Positions 25,303 through 34,536 of a DNA stretch of 64,000 nucleotides are shown one piece after another; position 1 is the first letter of the stretch, and each line of letters opens with the position of its first letter. This DNA comes from Alicyclobacillus tolerans (GTDB lineage Bacteria > Bacillota > Bacilli > Alicyclobacillales > Alicyclobacillaceae). The stretch covers positions 1 through 64,000 of the forward strand of contig NZ_JAJFNK010000018.1 in assembly GCF_021739485.1 (NCBI RefSeq), in the 5' to 3' direction. The position numbers and the translations under genes were made by a program. Under the pieces are notes generated by a model. That model did no database searches. It saw only the letters and a program-made list of their open reading frames with translations, and was not told the DNA's origin.

Positions 25303-26958
25303 TCAACCTGCGCAGCATGAAAGCTTGGATACATCCTTATCGAACGTCAAGGCAGTCAATTTGAGACCTTCCGCCATGGTGAGGTAAGGGGCTAAGGTCC
25401 CACGGAGGTCTTCAATGGTTAGATCAAATTTGATGGCGAGTACCGCTGCGTAAATCACGTCCCCAGCATTTTCCGCCACAATATGGGCACCAAGGATTTT
25501 TCGGGTCCTTGCATCTGCAACCAATTTGAACACTCCAGTTGTCTCTCGGTTTACAAGGGCGCGTGGAAGTGTATCTAGGGGTAATACAGAACAAACTACT
25601 TCGTATCCTTGTGCCTTGGCCTGTGCCTCCGTCAGACCGACCGTTGCAATGCATGGGTTGGTAAAGGTAACGCCCGGTACAACCCTTAAGTCACGTTTCT
25701 GGTTGGCACCACCCACCGCATTCTCTGCAACGACCCATCCTTCATGTGCCGCGACATAAACAAACTGTGGCCCCATTGTCACATCCCCAGCTGCGTAAAT
25801 TCGAGGGTTGGATGTTCGAAGATATTCGTCAACGAGTACCTCCCCATGTGCTCCGAGTTTTACGTTGGCCGCTTCGAGATGAAGTGCGTTTGTGTTCGGC
25901 TGACGTCCCGTGGCAATGAGTAGTTGTTCGGCCTCGATCACCTGTTCCTCTCCATCGACTGTCACATAAACTCGTTTCGTACTACCGTCTTGTTCGATTT
26001 TGTGAAACGTGGCTCCTGTGACCACTTGAATCCGTTGCTCTGTCAACGCTTGCGTCACAGTCTCCGAAATCTCTGGATCGGAGTTTTTGAGCAGCCGGGT
26101 ACTACGCTGCATCAGGGTGACTTCGGCCCCGAGATTGTGAAAGAATTGTCCCAATTCCATGGCGATATAGCCAGAACCAATGACTGCGAGGCGCTTTGGG
26201 ATGTCCTGAAGCTCAAGAGCTGTGGTACTGGTGAGATAATCCACGTCATGTAAGCCTGAAATATCCGGGATGGCAGGTGAGGCTCCGCTTGCAATGAGGA
26301 AGTTCTTAGCCGTAATTCTACGACTTCCGACTTCAATTGTTTTCTCGTCGACGAATCTGGCTTCGCCGGAAATCAGTTCAAAACCATATTCGTCAATCAA
26401 GTCAACGTATTTCTGCTGCCGTAACTTGGCTACCAACTCGTCTTTCTGTGCGACAAGTGCTGATAAGTTCGCCGAACCGATGGACGTCTGTAGACCTGGA
26501 AACGGATTCTTTTTGGCCAGGTGATAAATCTCTCCGGCTCGGAGCAGGGCTTTCGAAGGTACACAGCCGATATTCACGCACGTACCGCCAATCGTGCCTC
26601 GTTCCACCATGGCCACTTTCGCTTCATACGAAACGGCCTGGATGGCAGCTGAGAAGGCGGCACTGCCGGACCCGAAAATGACCAGGTCGTAATCTGCAAA
26701 GTCGTCCAGACTGGCAGGTTGTGGAGTCGAAGAGGTTTCTTCAGAGAGAATCTCAATTCCTATAGGGTGATACCCAGCATCTCGCACACTCTGAAACAAA
26801 GTATCGAGGGCAAGGGTCGTTGGTGCCCCAAAAACAGCTTGATGTTTTTGGAAATCCGCGCTCACATCGCGGGCGCCCGCCGATTTCAACCCGTGCTCGA
26901 CATGGCGTTCACAACTCGTACATGTCATTCCTTCAATTTTCATGCGATAGTTTGTCAA
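25303..26958 (-). CDS. merA: mercury(II) reductase
   Basis: 551 residues. N-terminal heavy-metal-associated domain with GMTCTSC, FAD-binding site ([14 protein letters not shown]), the redox-active disulfide [16 protein letters not shown](P)H domain ([12 protein letters not shown]), AAGDVT, and a C-terminal Cys pair (KLSCCAG) that hands Hg(II) to the active site. All key residues of MerA are present. It reduces Hg(II) to volatile Hg(0) in the cytoplasm. It is last in the mercury operon, 12 bp after the ccdA-like gene. Confidence 0.96.
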   Translation of the reverse strand: MTNYRMKIEGMTCTSCERHVEHGLKSAGARDVSADFQKHQAVFGAPTTLALDTLFQSVRDAGYHPIGIEILSEETSSTPQPASLDDFADYDLVIFGSGSAAFSAAIQAVSYEAKVAMVERGTIGGTCVNIGCVPSKALLRAGEIYHLAKKNPFPGLQTSIGSANLSALVAQKDELVAKLRQQKYVDLIDEYGFELISGEARFVDEKTIEVGSRRITAKNFLIASGASPAIPDISGLHDVDYLTSTTALELQDIPKRLAVIGSGYIAMELGQFFHNLGAEVTLMQRSTRLLKNSDPEISETVTQALTEQRIQVVTGATFHKIEQDGSTKRVYVTVDGEEQVIEAEQLLIATGRQPNTNALHLEAANVKLGAHGEVLVDEYLRTSNPRIYAAGDVTMGPQFVYVAAHEGWVVAENAVGGANQKRDLRVVPGVTFTNPCIATVGLTEAQAKAQGYEVVCSVLPLDTLPRALVNRETTGVFKLVADARTRKILGAHIVAENAGDVIYAAVLAIKFDLTIEDLRGTLAPYLTMAEGLKLTALTFDKDVSKLSCCAG

Positions 26959-26970
26959 GATGATCTCTCC

Positions 26971-27627
26971 TTAGTTCGATAAAAATGGGAACCAGTATAC
27001 AACCAAGTAAATCCCTGTTGCCAGCGTAATGAGGCCACTCAGCCTTCCCATCCAGCGTGCTCCGGAGCGTACCCATTTCATTACGACCTGTTGGGACAGG
27101 GTTGCTCCTATCGAAATTGCCGTCACGACAAATCCCATACCGAGGGCGTAGAGAACAAAATCCCATAGTCCCTTTTCGAATCCACCTGCGTGGAAGGACG
27201 AGAGTACCAATATTGCAAATAGGGGTAAGGTGCATCCCAAGGAACCGAGGGCATACAGGATGCCATAGAGTAAAAAGGAGACCTTTGAACCCTTATGTAA
27301 ATCTCGGTTGCCCCCAAGATGAAAAGCACGAAGATTCTTCCCAAACATCATTAAAATGCCCATCAATGTGAAAAAGACCCCTACAAAAAAGGCAATCCAA
27401 GCAATCGCCTGTCCAAGAACGTCCGCAAACACCATCGAAACGAGACCGACAAGCGTGAAAATCAACAAAAATCCTGCGGTCATGAGTAGTCCCGCCCATA
27501 GGCCATCTACCGAACGCCGTTTTTCTCCTCCGAGTAGGTACACTACATACGAAGGCAGCATCGCGACTCCGCACGGATTAAAGGCCGCAAGGACTCCCGC
27601 CGTCAACACTAAAGGGAGACCGTTCAT
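26971..27627 (-). CDS. CcdA-like thiol transporter of the mer operon
   Basis: 218-residue polytopic membrane protein of the CcdA/DsbD family. It carries AAFNPCGVAMLPSYV in helix 1 and LGSLGCTLPLF in helix 4, the two redox Cys. Its start overlaps the stop of the thioredoxin-like lipoprotein. It probably supplies electrons to that lipoprotein, which could keep exported thiols reduced or pass Hg(II) inwards; the role in mercury handling is inferred. Confidence 0.88.
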   Translation of the reverse strand: MNGLPLVLTAGVLAAFNPCGVAMLPSYVVYLLGGEKRRSVDGLWAGLLMTAGFLLIFTLVGLVSMVFADVLGQAIAWIAFFVGVFFTLMGILMMFGKNLRAFHLGGNRDLHKGSKVSFLLYGILYALGSLGCTLPLFAILVLSSFHAGGFEKGLWDFVLYALGMGFVVTAISIGATLSQQVVMKWVRSGARWMGRLSGLITLATGIYLVVYWFPFLSN

Positions 27628-28124
27628 GAAGATAACTCCTTTTCGATGGTTGTTGCAGACGGAGCAATCCCCTTATAAATCACCTTGTTGTGAAAAAGAA
27701 TGACCACCGTATCCAAGTAGGAAATCTGGTATTTCTGAATCAGCGACTCATTCTTGTCGATGACATGCGGCCAGGTTGCGCCCGTCTGCTTCATAAACGT
27801 TTCTAACTCCGATGGGGTATCTTGGGGTTGCACATCCACAGAGATCACATCCGCGTGAATGTGTGGAAGATTCTTGGCAAGGTTCATTTCACCTGTGACA
27901 CAAGAGGAACATCCGAGTGCCATGAAATACAGCAGCGTCTTTTGATTGGGATGAATAACTACCGGTTTCCCCGTAATGGACGTCAATTTAAAATCGCTTT
28001 GGGATGTCCCTGCCACACTAGGGGTGGGTGTTTTGGGTTGAGTCGATTGCGCAACAGGCGCACCACAGCCCGTTACAAGTACAACCAAAGCCGTGGCTAA
28101 AAGCCCAAATCGAAACTTACGCAA
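27624..28124 (-). CDS. thioredoxin-like lipoprotein of the mer operon
   Basis: 166 residues. Signal peptide with lipobox VLVTGC, a Thr/Pro/Ser linker, and a thioredoxin-like fold with the Cys pair ALGCSSCVTGEM instead of the usual WCxxC. The cis-Pro is replaced (ISYLDTVVIL), unusual for a true oxidoreductase and compatible with metal binding. Likely an extracytoplasmic partner of the CcdA protein, possibly a Hg(II)-capturing counterpart of MerP. That function is a hypothesis. Confidence 0.78.
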   Translation of the reverse strand: MRKFRFGLLATALVVLVTGCGAPVAQSTQPKTPTPSVAGTSQSDFKLTSITGKPVVIHPNQKTLLYFMALGCSSCVTGEMNLAKNLPHIHADVISVDVQPQDTPSELETFMKQTGATWPHVIDKNESLIQKYQISYLDTVVILFHNKVIYKGIAPSATTIEKELSS

Positions 28125-28136
28125 ACGACTCCCTCC

Positions 28137-28472
28137 TTACATTCGCGTACAACTGCGGATTCGCTCCGCATTGTCCGCCACAATGGATTTTGCCAGTTCC
28201 ATCAGGGTTCGAACGCGTTCATCCGAAACTCGATAAATGACCCGCTTGCCGTCCTGCCGAGACGACACGTATCCGCACCACTTTAAACAGGCTAAATGAT
28301 TGGAAACTTGTCCTTGGGAAATCCCAAGTAGTTCAACCAATTCTCCGACACTGCGTTCTCCATCCAAGAGAATTTCCGTGATCTTATACCGAATTGCATT
28401 GGACAATCCGTGAAAGAACTTCGCGTAAAGTTCTGTTTGGAGATTCTCATCCTCCGAGAGGAAAAGTTGCAA
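28137..28472 (-). CDS. ArsR/SmtB regulator, CmtR-like metal sensor
   Basis: 111 residues, TTG start with AAAGGGTGATCC. HTH with LLGISQGQVSNHLACLKWCGYV; the CLKWC pair lies in the recognition helix and a third Cys is near the end (RIRSCTRM). This is the ligand layout of CmtR (Cys57, Cys61, Cys102), a thiol-liganded Cd/Pb sensor, here most probably tuned to Hg(II). It replaces the MerR activator of classical operons. Confidence 0.82.
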   Translation of the reverse strand: MQLFLSEDENLQTELYAKFFHGLSNAIRYKITEILLDGERSVGELVELLGISQGQVSNHLACLKWCGYVSSRQDGKRVIYRVSDERVRTLMELAKSIVADNAERIRSCTRM

Positions 28473-28478
28473 GATGGA

Positions 28479-28754
28479 TCACCCTTTCTGATCTCGCGTC
28501 GAAGGCGTACAGCACTCATCCTGACACGCACTCTTTTTGCGGAGATTCGATCGTACAAGAAAAAATATCCCAGCACCAACGACAACCATTCCAATGATCC
28601 AATCTTTCATGCCGATTAAAAATGCTCCAGCAGCGGTTAATCCAACTCCAATCAGTATGGCCGGTAAAGCACAACACGCGACCAATAGAAAGGTGGGTAC
28701 ACCCAGGGCTAACCAAGTTCCGAGACTGCTCTGCCTTTCTTGCGATGCTTTCAC
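28479..28754 (-). CDS. MerT-like mercury transport protein
   Basis: 91 residues with a GTG start after AGGAGTGATG. Helix 1 contains a vicinal Cys pair (LLVACCALPAIL), and two further helices follow. The cytoplasmic tail has three Cys (SACQDECCTPS) that could receive Hg(II) and pass it to the MerA N-terminal domain. It is shorter than classical MerT (about 116 residues). First gene of the operon. Confidence 0.75.
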   Translation of the reverse strand: MKASQERQSSLGTWLALGVPTFLLVACCALPAILIGVGLTAAGAFLIGMKDWIIGMVVVGAGIFFLVRSNLRKKSACQDECCTPSTRDQKG

Positions 28755-28772
28755 TGGACATCACTCCTCACT

Positions 28773-28807
28773 TGATATATTTTTATATTTGAATATGAAT
28801 ATGTCAA
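28773..28807 (-). promoter_or_regulatory. mer operon promoter with ArsR-type A/T-rich operator
   Basis: On the minus strand a consensus -35 TTGACA (28802-28807) is followed by ATATTCATATTCAAATAT and a T/A-only -10 region. ATATTCAAATAT is the half-site form used by ArsR/SmtB repressors, so the encoded CmtR-like protein could block the promoter. Confidence 0.5.
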
Positions 28808-28809
28808 TA

Positions 28810-28955
28810 CTCCCTAATGAGCTTATGGATAACTTTCAAATCGAGGAATCGTTAATATGGATTTGTTGGGCGTGAAAGCGAAAACCTACGATAATTTTTT
28901 ACAGGACGTCATTGGGTCATTTCATCGATGTGGTGGAGCACGAAATTTCGGGTCT
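28810..28955 (+). pseudogene. truncated copy of the methyltransferase gene 5' end
   Basis: 28857-28955 matches the first 100 bp of the gene at 24370: ATGGATTTGTTGGGCG...TACGATAA against ATGGCTTTGTTTGACG...TACGATGA, and then GGGTCATTTCATCGAT in both. One extra T shifts the frame after codon 15. The upstream stretch CCTAATGAGCTTATGGAT also matches (24330 region). The copy ends abruptly. The two copies are in direct orientation and bracket the mercury operon. Confidence 0.75.
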
Positions 28956-29150
28956 TCGGATTATCGTGTTGAAACCAACTTAGGTGCACATTATTAGAAG
29001 ATCGGACCATCGTGTTGGTCTCGCCTCTTCGGATTGGTACAGTACGCTTGTTACACATACCGCATAAAAGGATCTCCGGGCCTTTGTTGAAATGGAAGTC
29101 GTGTGGGATAGTGAAAACACCTGTATAATGATGAAAAGGAGGTCGTAGGT

Positions 29151-29432
29151 ATGCTTCAATGTAATTCACCGGAAGAATTGTCCAAAATGGTTGAACAATC
29201 GCAGGGGCTAACTCAACTTTTATATAGAGGTAAATTGGTGACTTTAATCGCTTCGGATGACGTTCAGAATGAAGAAACGGAAAAAAGCTATTTGCAAGCA
29301 CAGGCAGACATTGCAGCAGACCCTTCTTTAAGAGAACAGACCGAGGAAGCGAGAAAGAATTTTGATGAAGGCCGATTCTATACGACCGATCAAGCGATTG
29401 ACCTGATTAAACGTGGGACTTTGCCAAAATGA
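29151..29432 (+). CDS. antitoxin-like small protein
   Basis: 93 residues, AAAAGGAGGTCG before the ATG and a -10 TATAAT at 29124. Acidic and helical, with an ordered N-terminal part (SPEELSKMVEQSQG) and a C-terminal DQAIDLIKRGTLPK. The stop overlaps the start of a following basic frame (ATGA), the usual layout of type II toxin-antitoxin pairs. The family is not certain (RelB- or Phd-like). Confidence 0.55.
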   Translation: MLQCNSPEELSKMVEQSQGLTQLLYRGKLVTLIASDDVQNEETEKSYLQAQADIAADPSLREQTEEARKNFDEGRFYTTDQAIDLIKRGTLPK

Positions 29433-29590
29433 AAGTAGCTTGGGATGCAAAAGCCATTAAAGCACGACTATGGAAAAACTCCAGGGTGACATTGCAAGTG
29501 GCCAAATTGAAATGTTTATGCGCTGAAGCGTGGAATAGAAATTATCCGGGTTTGAAAGTGAACCGGGGCCTACCCCAATTAATGAGATGT
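29429..29590 (+). pseudogene. RelE/ParE-like toxin, frameshifted
   Basis: Starts MKVAWDAKAIKA, then useful homology seems to continue in a second frame (TMEKLQGDIASGQIEMF) and a third (AWNRNYPGLKV). The pieces together resemble a RelE/ParE mRNA-interferase start, core and end. At least two frameshifts are needed, so no active toxin is expected. The identification is tentative. Confidence 0.4.
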
Positions 29591-29665
29591 ACTCCAAAGG
29601 TACACTTATTGTATGACTTTGTCGTCCGGTCTCAGCGTTGCCGTTTGGCTTCATGCATTTGCTGA

Positions 29666-30281
29666 CAACTGCGGCGAGAAGTGTTCCGTTTGGCGTTTGC
29701 GACCCAATTGAAATTCTGTGACTCATACTGAAGAAGAAACGGCTCGCTGAAATGCCAGCGGTTCGTCACTATCCACGCTTCAGACAGGGAGTAGCATTTC
29801 CCATGCCAAATCTAGTTTCGCCCTTTGTCCCTCTCGTTTTCAGGTTTTGTCAGATGGTGTAGGACCAAGGATACTCGATTCCGTTACTGCATGCGGCTTG
29901 CAACGCCACATTGACCCTATCGCCTGTGAAAACCCAGTCAGGAAACGGTGAGTGTGAGATTTTGACGCAACATACGGTTATTTATAAAATTTTCCTGCAT
30001 GACTGCTTCGAGGGAACCCTCCTTTATCTGTTAAGTAAGTGCAGTTTTCGGAATGTCAAATCAGTCCTTAACTTCGTGGCGCACCAACAACTGCATAATT
30101 CATGATTGCCAACTCTTTTGGCGAAGGATTCATGGTCCTTTCTGGGATCTTCAGTTGGTAATGAATGGCTGGGTCTCCCCTTGTTATGCGCATCTCGGTA
30201 GTTTACCGAATCATGAATCAAGGCAACACAATTAATTCCATTAATCCGTTTACACCCTCAGACAGACACCAATAGACTCTG
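29666..30281. other. 616-bp stretch without a recognised gene
   Basis: No frame with a ribosome site and protein-like content was found. A short minus-strand frame around 29860-29960 (FTGDRVNVALQAACSNG) lacks a start and may be a gene fragment. Confidence 0.4.
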
Positions 30282-30863
30282 TCATAGACCGGCAAGCCAA
30301 ATGGACCGTTTTAGCCACTGTGGCAAAAAGAGGTCCGCACGATCCCTGGTCCATTCAACCCGGGGGGCGACGTCGTCAAGAAGCCCCCTCTCACCCGTAA
30401 AACGGTATCGAACTGTCCGCCGTGGAATCTGAGCCTTCTTTCGCCATACGACCTCCAGCACGGAGTCTAAGACGTAGAGTTCAATGAAGGGGTCCTTGAT
30501 TACCCATCGGATTCTGGAAAATGGATTGGGTCCTTCGGTTAGCTCATTGTCCCACCCGTCACTGATGAGAGCTGTATCAACATCGAGAAGTGGCCGGTTC
30601 TTTGAAAACGCGTAGACCATGGAGTTGTGGCACCAAGGGCGCATGAAGGTATAGGTTCCACTCACAAGAGCAAAGAAGTCGGTCTTATCAATGTACTCAC
30701 GAAGTACCTTGTTACGATTCCGAGAAGGGATATCTCGGACGTTCAGTGGAATGTATTGATAATTTTTAAGTATTGGGGTTGAGATGCCAGCCCTTACCTT
30801 TTCGCGCGCAAGCGTATCTAAGTCGTCCGTGTCATAAGGAAACAGTATAACCACAAATACCAC
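30282..30863 (-). CDS. possible TIR-like domain protein
   Basis: 193 residues, GTG start with only a weak ribosome site. The order of elements is like MTH538/Thoeris-type TIR-like domains: an N-terminal beta strand (VFVVILFPYDTDD), a helix (RNRNKVLREYIDKTDFFALVSG), then RPWCHNSMVYAFSKNRPLLDVD with Trp and a helix. The expected N-terminal part is short and the C-terminal 80 residues are unassigned. It could be an immune effector or a degraded one. A companion gene such as thsA was not found. Confidence 0.35.
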   Translation of the reverse strand: MVFVVILFPYDTDDLDTLAREKVRAGISTPILKNYQYIPLNVRDIPSRNRNKVLREYIDKTDFFALVSGTYTFMRPWCHNSMVYAFSKNRPLLDVDTALISDGWDNELTEGPNPFSRIRWVIKDPFIELYVLDSVLEVVWRKKAQIPRRTVRYRFTGERGLLDDVAPRVEWTRDRADLFLPQWLKRSIWLAGL

Positions 30864-31512
30864 TCCAGATTGTGGACCCAGAGAAGGCCGACCGTAACTT
30901 ACTGACAGACATCATATGCAGGCAGGGAACGAAACGTTCAACTGATGTCGATAATTACTCTAACTTCCAATCGACTTCCTGTTTTGCCGACTAGAACTAT
31001 GGGATTCACATGCAGAGTGGTTCATGGACCCATCAGATTCGATGTGGCAATGTAGCCGTAAGTGCCAAATTTCGATCGTCGCATGAAACCAACCTACTCA
31101 CTTTAGGGGGGAAGTCTATATACTATATGGAGGACCGGACGGTACGCGCTACAGTGGACAACTGAGCAACAGTATCAGGAACCGTGTATCAAGCCGAGCG
31201 AAGCCCTGGCTAAATCCTCCACGAGACGTTCATGGGTGAATACGTTTGTTGCCGCTACTTCTGTTCGAACGAAAAACAACCTGGACAACGAAAGCGATGC
31301 CAGGTACATCGAGCAAATTAGGTGACAAGACTGACGATCACGCGGACTCATAGTGCGCAATGGTTGGCATACAGCATCACCGGAACGGATGCCACAAATT
31401 AACAGTGGATGAACATGAATGACACAGTCCTTAGCCGCCGGGGTAGTAATGTTGGCGACAGAGGATGATTCCTTTTTCCATATTACGCCAACGTGATAGA
31501 GCGGTGATTTGA
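30864..31512. other. 649-bp gap without a recognised gene
   Basis: Short frames exist on both strands but none has a ribosome site with plausible protein content. A 61-codon minus frame at 31175-31360 was judged unconvincing. The end of the gap carries the ribosome site GCGGTGATTTGA of the next gene. Confidence 0.4.
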
Positions 31513-31704
31513 ATGCAAAGAAACACGAGACATTCTAAAAAGGAAAGCCTAATCCTAGGTGTAAGAAATGGAGTAACTGCCATTGCTGTGATCGGCGTCG
31601 GAATTCTCGCAGGATATGGATTATCGGATTTGCGTCCTAGCTGGGAATGGACTCAAGAACAGTACGAAGAGCAGCGGGCCAAAGACGCGAACGGTTCGTC
31701 ATGA
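31513..31704 (+). CDS. 63-aa single-pass membrane protein, paralogue of 34986
   Basis: Basic N-terminus, one helix (TAIAVIGVGILAGYGLSDL), then PSWEWTQEQYEEQRAK. The ribosome site and start (GGTGATTTGA ATG CAAA) are the same as before the gene at 34986-35174, and the proteins share GVGxLAGY and PxWxWTQ. The stop overlaps the start of the next gene (ATGA). Family unknown. Confidence 0.65.
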   Translation: MQRNTRHSKKESLILGVRNGVTAIAVIGVGILAGYGLSDLRPSWEWTQEQYEEQRAKDANGSS

Positions 31705-32504
31705 CGAAGCGGCGAAAAAATACGGGTCGGAAACGGGTCTTACGGAATCAGCGGATTCTCGGTTTTGGAGTGCGTGACATGGAGCGTATCATCGCGCTCG
31801 GTTTGGTCCTCGGGTATCTGGATGTCGGTGTTATTGGGGTAGGAAGTGAAGAGTTTACTTTCACAGTCCGTGGGCCACTGTTATGGCGATTAACTTCCGG
31901 AATTCCACCGTATCTTTCCAAGCCGAGTAAAGGACCCGTTGCCCAGGCGTACCTCCGAATTGAAGCTCTACTTGCTTATCTACTGTTCGTCGGAGAAGCA
32001 TATCTCCTTGAGGCAAGCTCTGGGGCTTCAACCATGGTATTCACCATAGGGTCTAAGTGGTTGCGATTTTCGGCCATACAGCGTCTTCTAGAAGACGATT
32101 CAGTGTCTTTTCGCCACCGTACGGCCATCTTGATGCTGCTTAACCTCGCCATAGGAGTCGGACTCATTTTTCGTAAATTTCCGTTCGTATTAACGGCCGT
32201 AGGTATTAACAGGTATCTCGAATTGAGATTCTACACCTCGGCGGCACCACTTCAACGAACAAGAAGACTGACTCCAAGTTTGCTAACCTTGCCACGCATG
32301 TCCGCCAAGTTGCATTGGATCGAAGTTATCATTGGCGGCATGTTGGTTGTGCAACAGGCTAAGGTCGATAGTGTGCTAGTGGAACGCGGAGGACTAGTCG
32401 GTTTTAGCATTGCAGCTGATACCTTCCGCCTTCACGTTCTTCCAGATATCATTCAAAGGCTGGTGCAACAAGCTCAGGAGATCCAGGATAAAGCAAGGAA
32501 ATGA
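31701..32504 (+). CDS. hypothetical protein with hydrophobic segments
   Basis: 267 residues. ATG 31701 overlaps the preceding stop, so the two are translationally coupled. A very basic N-terminus (KRRKNTGRKR) is followed by several hydrophobic stretches (IIALGLVLGYLDVGVIGVG; IEALLAYLLFVGEAYLLEA; TAILMLLNLAIGVGLIF). The C-terminus is helical (IIQRLVQQAQEIQDKARK). It may be peripheral or integral in the membrane. No family was recognised; it is the largest protein of this region outside the transposition genes. Confidence 0.6.
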   Translation: MTKRRKNTGRKRVLRNQRILGFGVRDMERIIALGLVLGYLDVGVIGVGSEEFTFTVRGPLLWRLTSGIPPYLSKPSKGPVAQAYLRIEALLAYLLFVGEAYLLEASSGASTMVFTIGSKWLRFSAIQRLLEDDSVSFRHRTAILMLLNLAIGVGLIFRKFPFVLTAVGINRYLELRFYTSAAPLQRTRRLTPSLLTLPRMSAKLHWIEVIIGGMLVVQQAKVDSVLVERGGLVGFSIAADTFRLHVLPDIIQRLVQQAQEIQDKARK

Positions 32505-32787
32505 ACCCTCATTAGTTCAGTCTTCTTCTGTCTTGGGATTTCAGGTCTCCGCGCGAGTATTTTTCGATGGATTCAAGCGGCTGCTTAGTGGACTGGGCAG
32601 TTGTAGGGAATAAAGACACCACCGGAACTGGATCATTATTGTGTTTCTATATTGCGAGCGTTATTGTTTATGTGCAATTACCCTAAACATAAAGAAAAAA
32701 TCGTTGGCTTCTCTAATTTGTTTGCACGCTCATGGTCATAGTCGTATGGCTGAGGAACTTAAAGCACGGCTTCAGAGGTAGACAGAA

Positions 32788-33021
32788 GTGACTCAAATTC
32801 CAAAGCGACGCGAGGCTGATGAGGCGAATTCCATCGAGTTGTACGCAGTTTTCAACAAGTACTATGTTTGGTTAGTTAGACGCCGTCAAAAGAAACACAC
32901 CGATGATTCGACTTCCGTCATGAACTATACTTTTCATCACGACCTGGTGGCATACCTGCCAACAGATTCCTTAATGGCAATTACGATGTCCGGTCACCCA
33001 CATACATTCGAGACTACTTGA
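32788..33021 (+). CDS. 77-aa hypothetical protein
   Basis: GTG start with CAGAGGTAGAC upstream. Soluble, basic near residues 30-45 (WLVRRRQKKH), His-rich second half. No domain was recognised. The codon pattern is not clearly coding, so it could be chance. Confidence 0.35.
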   Translation: MTQIPKRREADEANSIELYAVFNKYYVWLVRRRQKKHTDDSTSVMNYTFHHDLVAYLPTDSLMAITMSGHPHTFETT

Positions 33022-33351
33022 AAACTATCTGCCTTATGAACGTTGGCGAGAGGTGCCACTCTGAGGCGACTAGGTGTATGTTGAATCGACGGTCAGTTTC
33101 AATCGCCAAGCCAAGATGTTTTTCAGGAAACTAGAAGCTTGACTATTGGTTCAGTGCGCACATTGGACAGGTGGGGCATTCACTCATGAACACACAGATT
33201 CTAATCCTTATGGCAACGGTACGGAGCCTTTCATGCGAGAGAACAGACCTCGTTGTCGCGAAAGGAGTATTTGTCATTTTAAGCACGACTGACATATCCA
33301 CATAAACTGTCAGCGCAGAGACTAAGTTCCCATTAACGTGCCCCATTCTAG

Positions 33352-33843
33352 AATTTAGCGGGATCCTGCATACGCATTCAGGGGCGAAACGAGTACACTC
33401 ATTTCTGCTACTGGGATGACGGCGCTCGGTGTCCCAAACTAACAGTTGCATGCGGACAAGAAATTCAGCTATCGGAAGGCAGGGAATGTACAATCTGTGG
33501 TTTCGTAAATCTGTCCGGGCGAGGAGCCAATGTCATCAATCTGGCCTTCAACGAAAATATAATATGTCGCTCTGGGTTGGCAACCACGTCACGATTGGGC
33601 AACGGGGTAAGGTCGGAACCAATCAAGACCGAACTTGATTATCGAATGGCAAAGTCCGTTAATAATGCGATTCGTAACTTAGACACAACGGTACAGTCAG
33701 ATTGCTCCCCGATGATGTATGTGCTGGTGATAGATACGCTTTAGGTCACTTTCAAGAAGGGCTTCAACATCGTGGGGTTTGCCTACTTTCTTCTCGACGG
33801 TAACGGGGGCATCAAGAGATTGTTGGCCGATTTAGAAGGATGA
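33352..33843 (+). pseudogene. degraded Cys-rich reading frame
   Basis: Open frame of 130 codons without a start, with CPKLTVACG and CTICGF that look like paired zinc-binding Cys. One TAG (33742) separates it from VTFKKGFNIVGFAYFLLDG in the same frame, ending at 33843. The 330 bp upstream hold only fragments. It looks like the remains of a zinc-ribbon protein. A link to the TnsD/TniQ family, whose C-termini hold zinc fingers, cannot be shown. Confidence 0.3.
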
Positions 33844-34033
33844 CCCTTCCAAGAGAACCGGGTTACCGAACCGATCCGGTACAGGGTGGTTAAGTCATCC
33901 AACTGACGCTTGCGAGCCAGTGCCTTTTCCACGAAGGTGCGGGAAAAGCCCCATGGACGCTAGCCATAAGGCTTCGGGCCGGTTACAGAGGCAACAGTCA
34001 TGTCGTGAGCAACGTGTGGGAGCAACTGATGCA

Positions 34034-34195
34034 TTACCGAGGATTGTTCTCGCCAGATCTGTTTCCCAAATAGTACGGTGCCCCAGGTCCATACGTCCTA
34101 TTGAGATAGCCAAACATTGCGTACCAAAACAGCAACCCTGATCCTACTACGATGAGGCCCCTCGAAATCGCCCACGTTTTACGTGAATCCTCCAT
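34034..34195 (-). CDS. 53-aa single-pass membrane protein
   Basis: Starts at 34195 after CAGGTGATGGCG. A charged N-terminus (MEDSRKTWAISR) precedes one helix (GLIVVGSGLLFWYAMFGYL). The tail is Gly/Pro/Asn-rich (GPGAPYYLGNRSGENN). It belongs to a minus-strand series of small genes from 35559 down to here. Confidence 0.5.
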   Translation of the reverse strand: MEDSRKTWAISRGLIVVGSGLLFWYAMFGYLNRTYGPGAPYYLGNRSGENNPR

Positions 34196-34299
34196 CGCCA
34201 TCACCTGTACCATTGTATGTATGGGATACGCACATGCGTAACGGACAGAATATTCATAAACGGATTTTTCCACTGCGCGTTTTGCGTGGTGAGATCAAG

Positions 34300-34500
34300 T
34301 CACCAGCCGCAAATTTGTCGAGACCTTCCGCAAGCCCACCTCTGCGGATCAATAATCCGTGGCTCTGCGTCGGTTTGGATGATTGGCCGTGCCTGAAAGT
34401 CGTTGACATCCACAGCTTGACTACTACTGTTTACCTGCATGTTAGGGACGACTCGCCGATTGCGTCTCATATCATGGTCACCTTTTCCCGCGCGTCGCAT
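34300..34500 (-). CDS. 66-aa hydrophilic protein
   Basis: A strong ribosome site, ACAGGAGGATACATTTC, precedes the ATG. Basic N-terminus (RRAGKGDHDMRRNRR), acidic middle and Trp/Cys C-terminus. No membrane segment and no recognised family. It is retained because of the start signal and its place in the small-gene series. Confidence 0.45.
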   Translation of the reverse strand: MRRAGKGDHDMRRNRRVVPNMQVNSSSQAVDVNDFQARPIIQTDAEPRIIDPQRWACGRSRQICGW

Positions 34501-34536
34501 GAAATGTATCCTCCTGTCAATGTGGCCGTGTGAGGT

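Noticed and set aside
31175..31360. 61-codon minus-strand ORF
   Set aside because: No ribosome site and no protein-like features beyond a short hydrophobic run.
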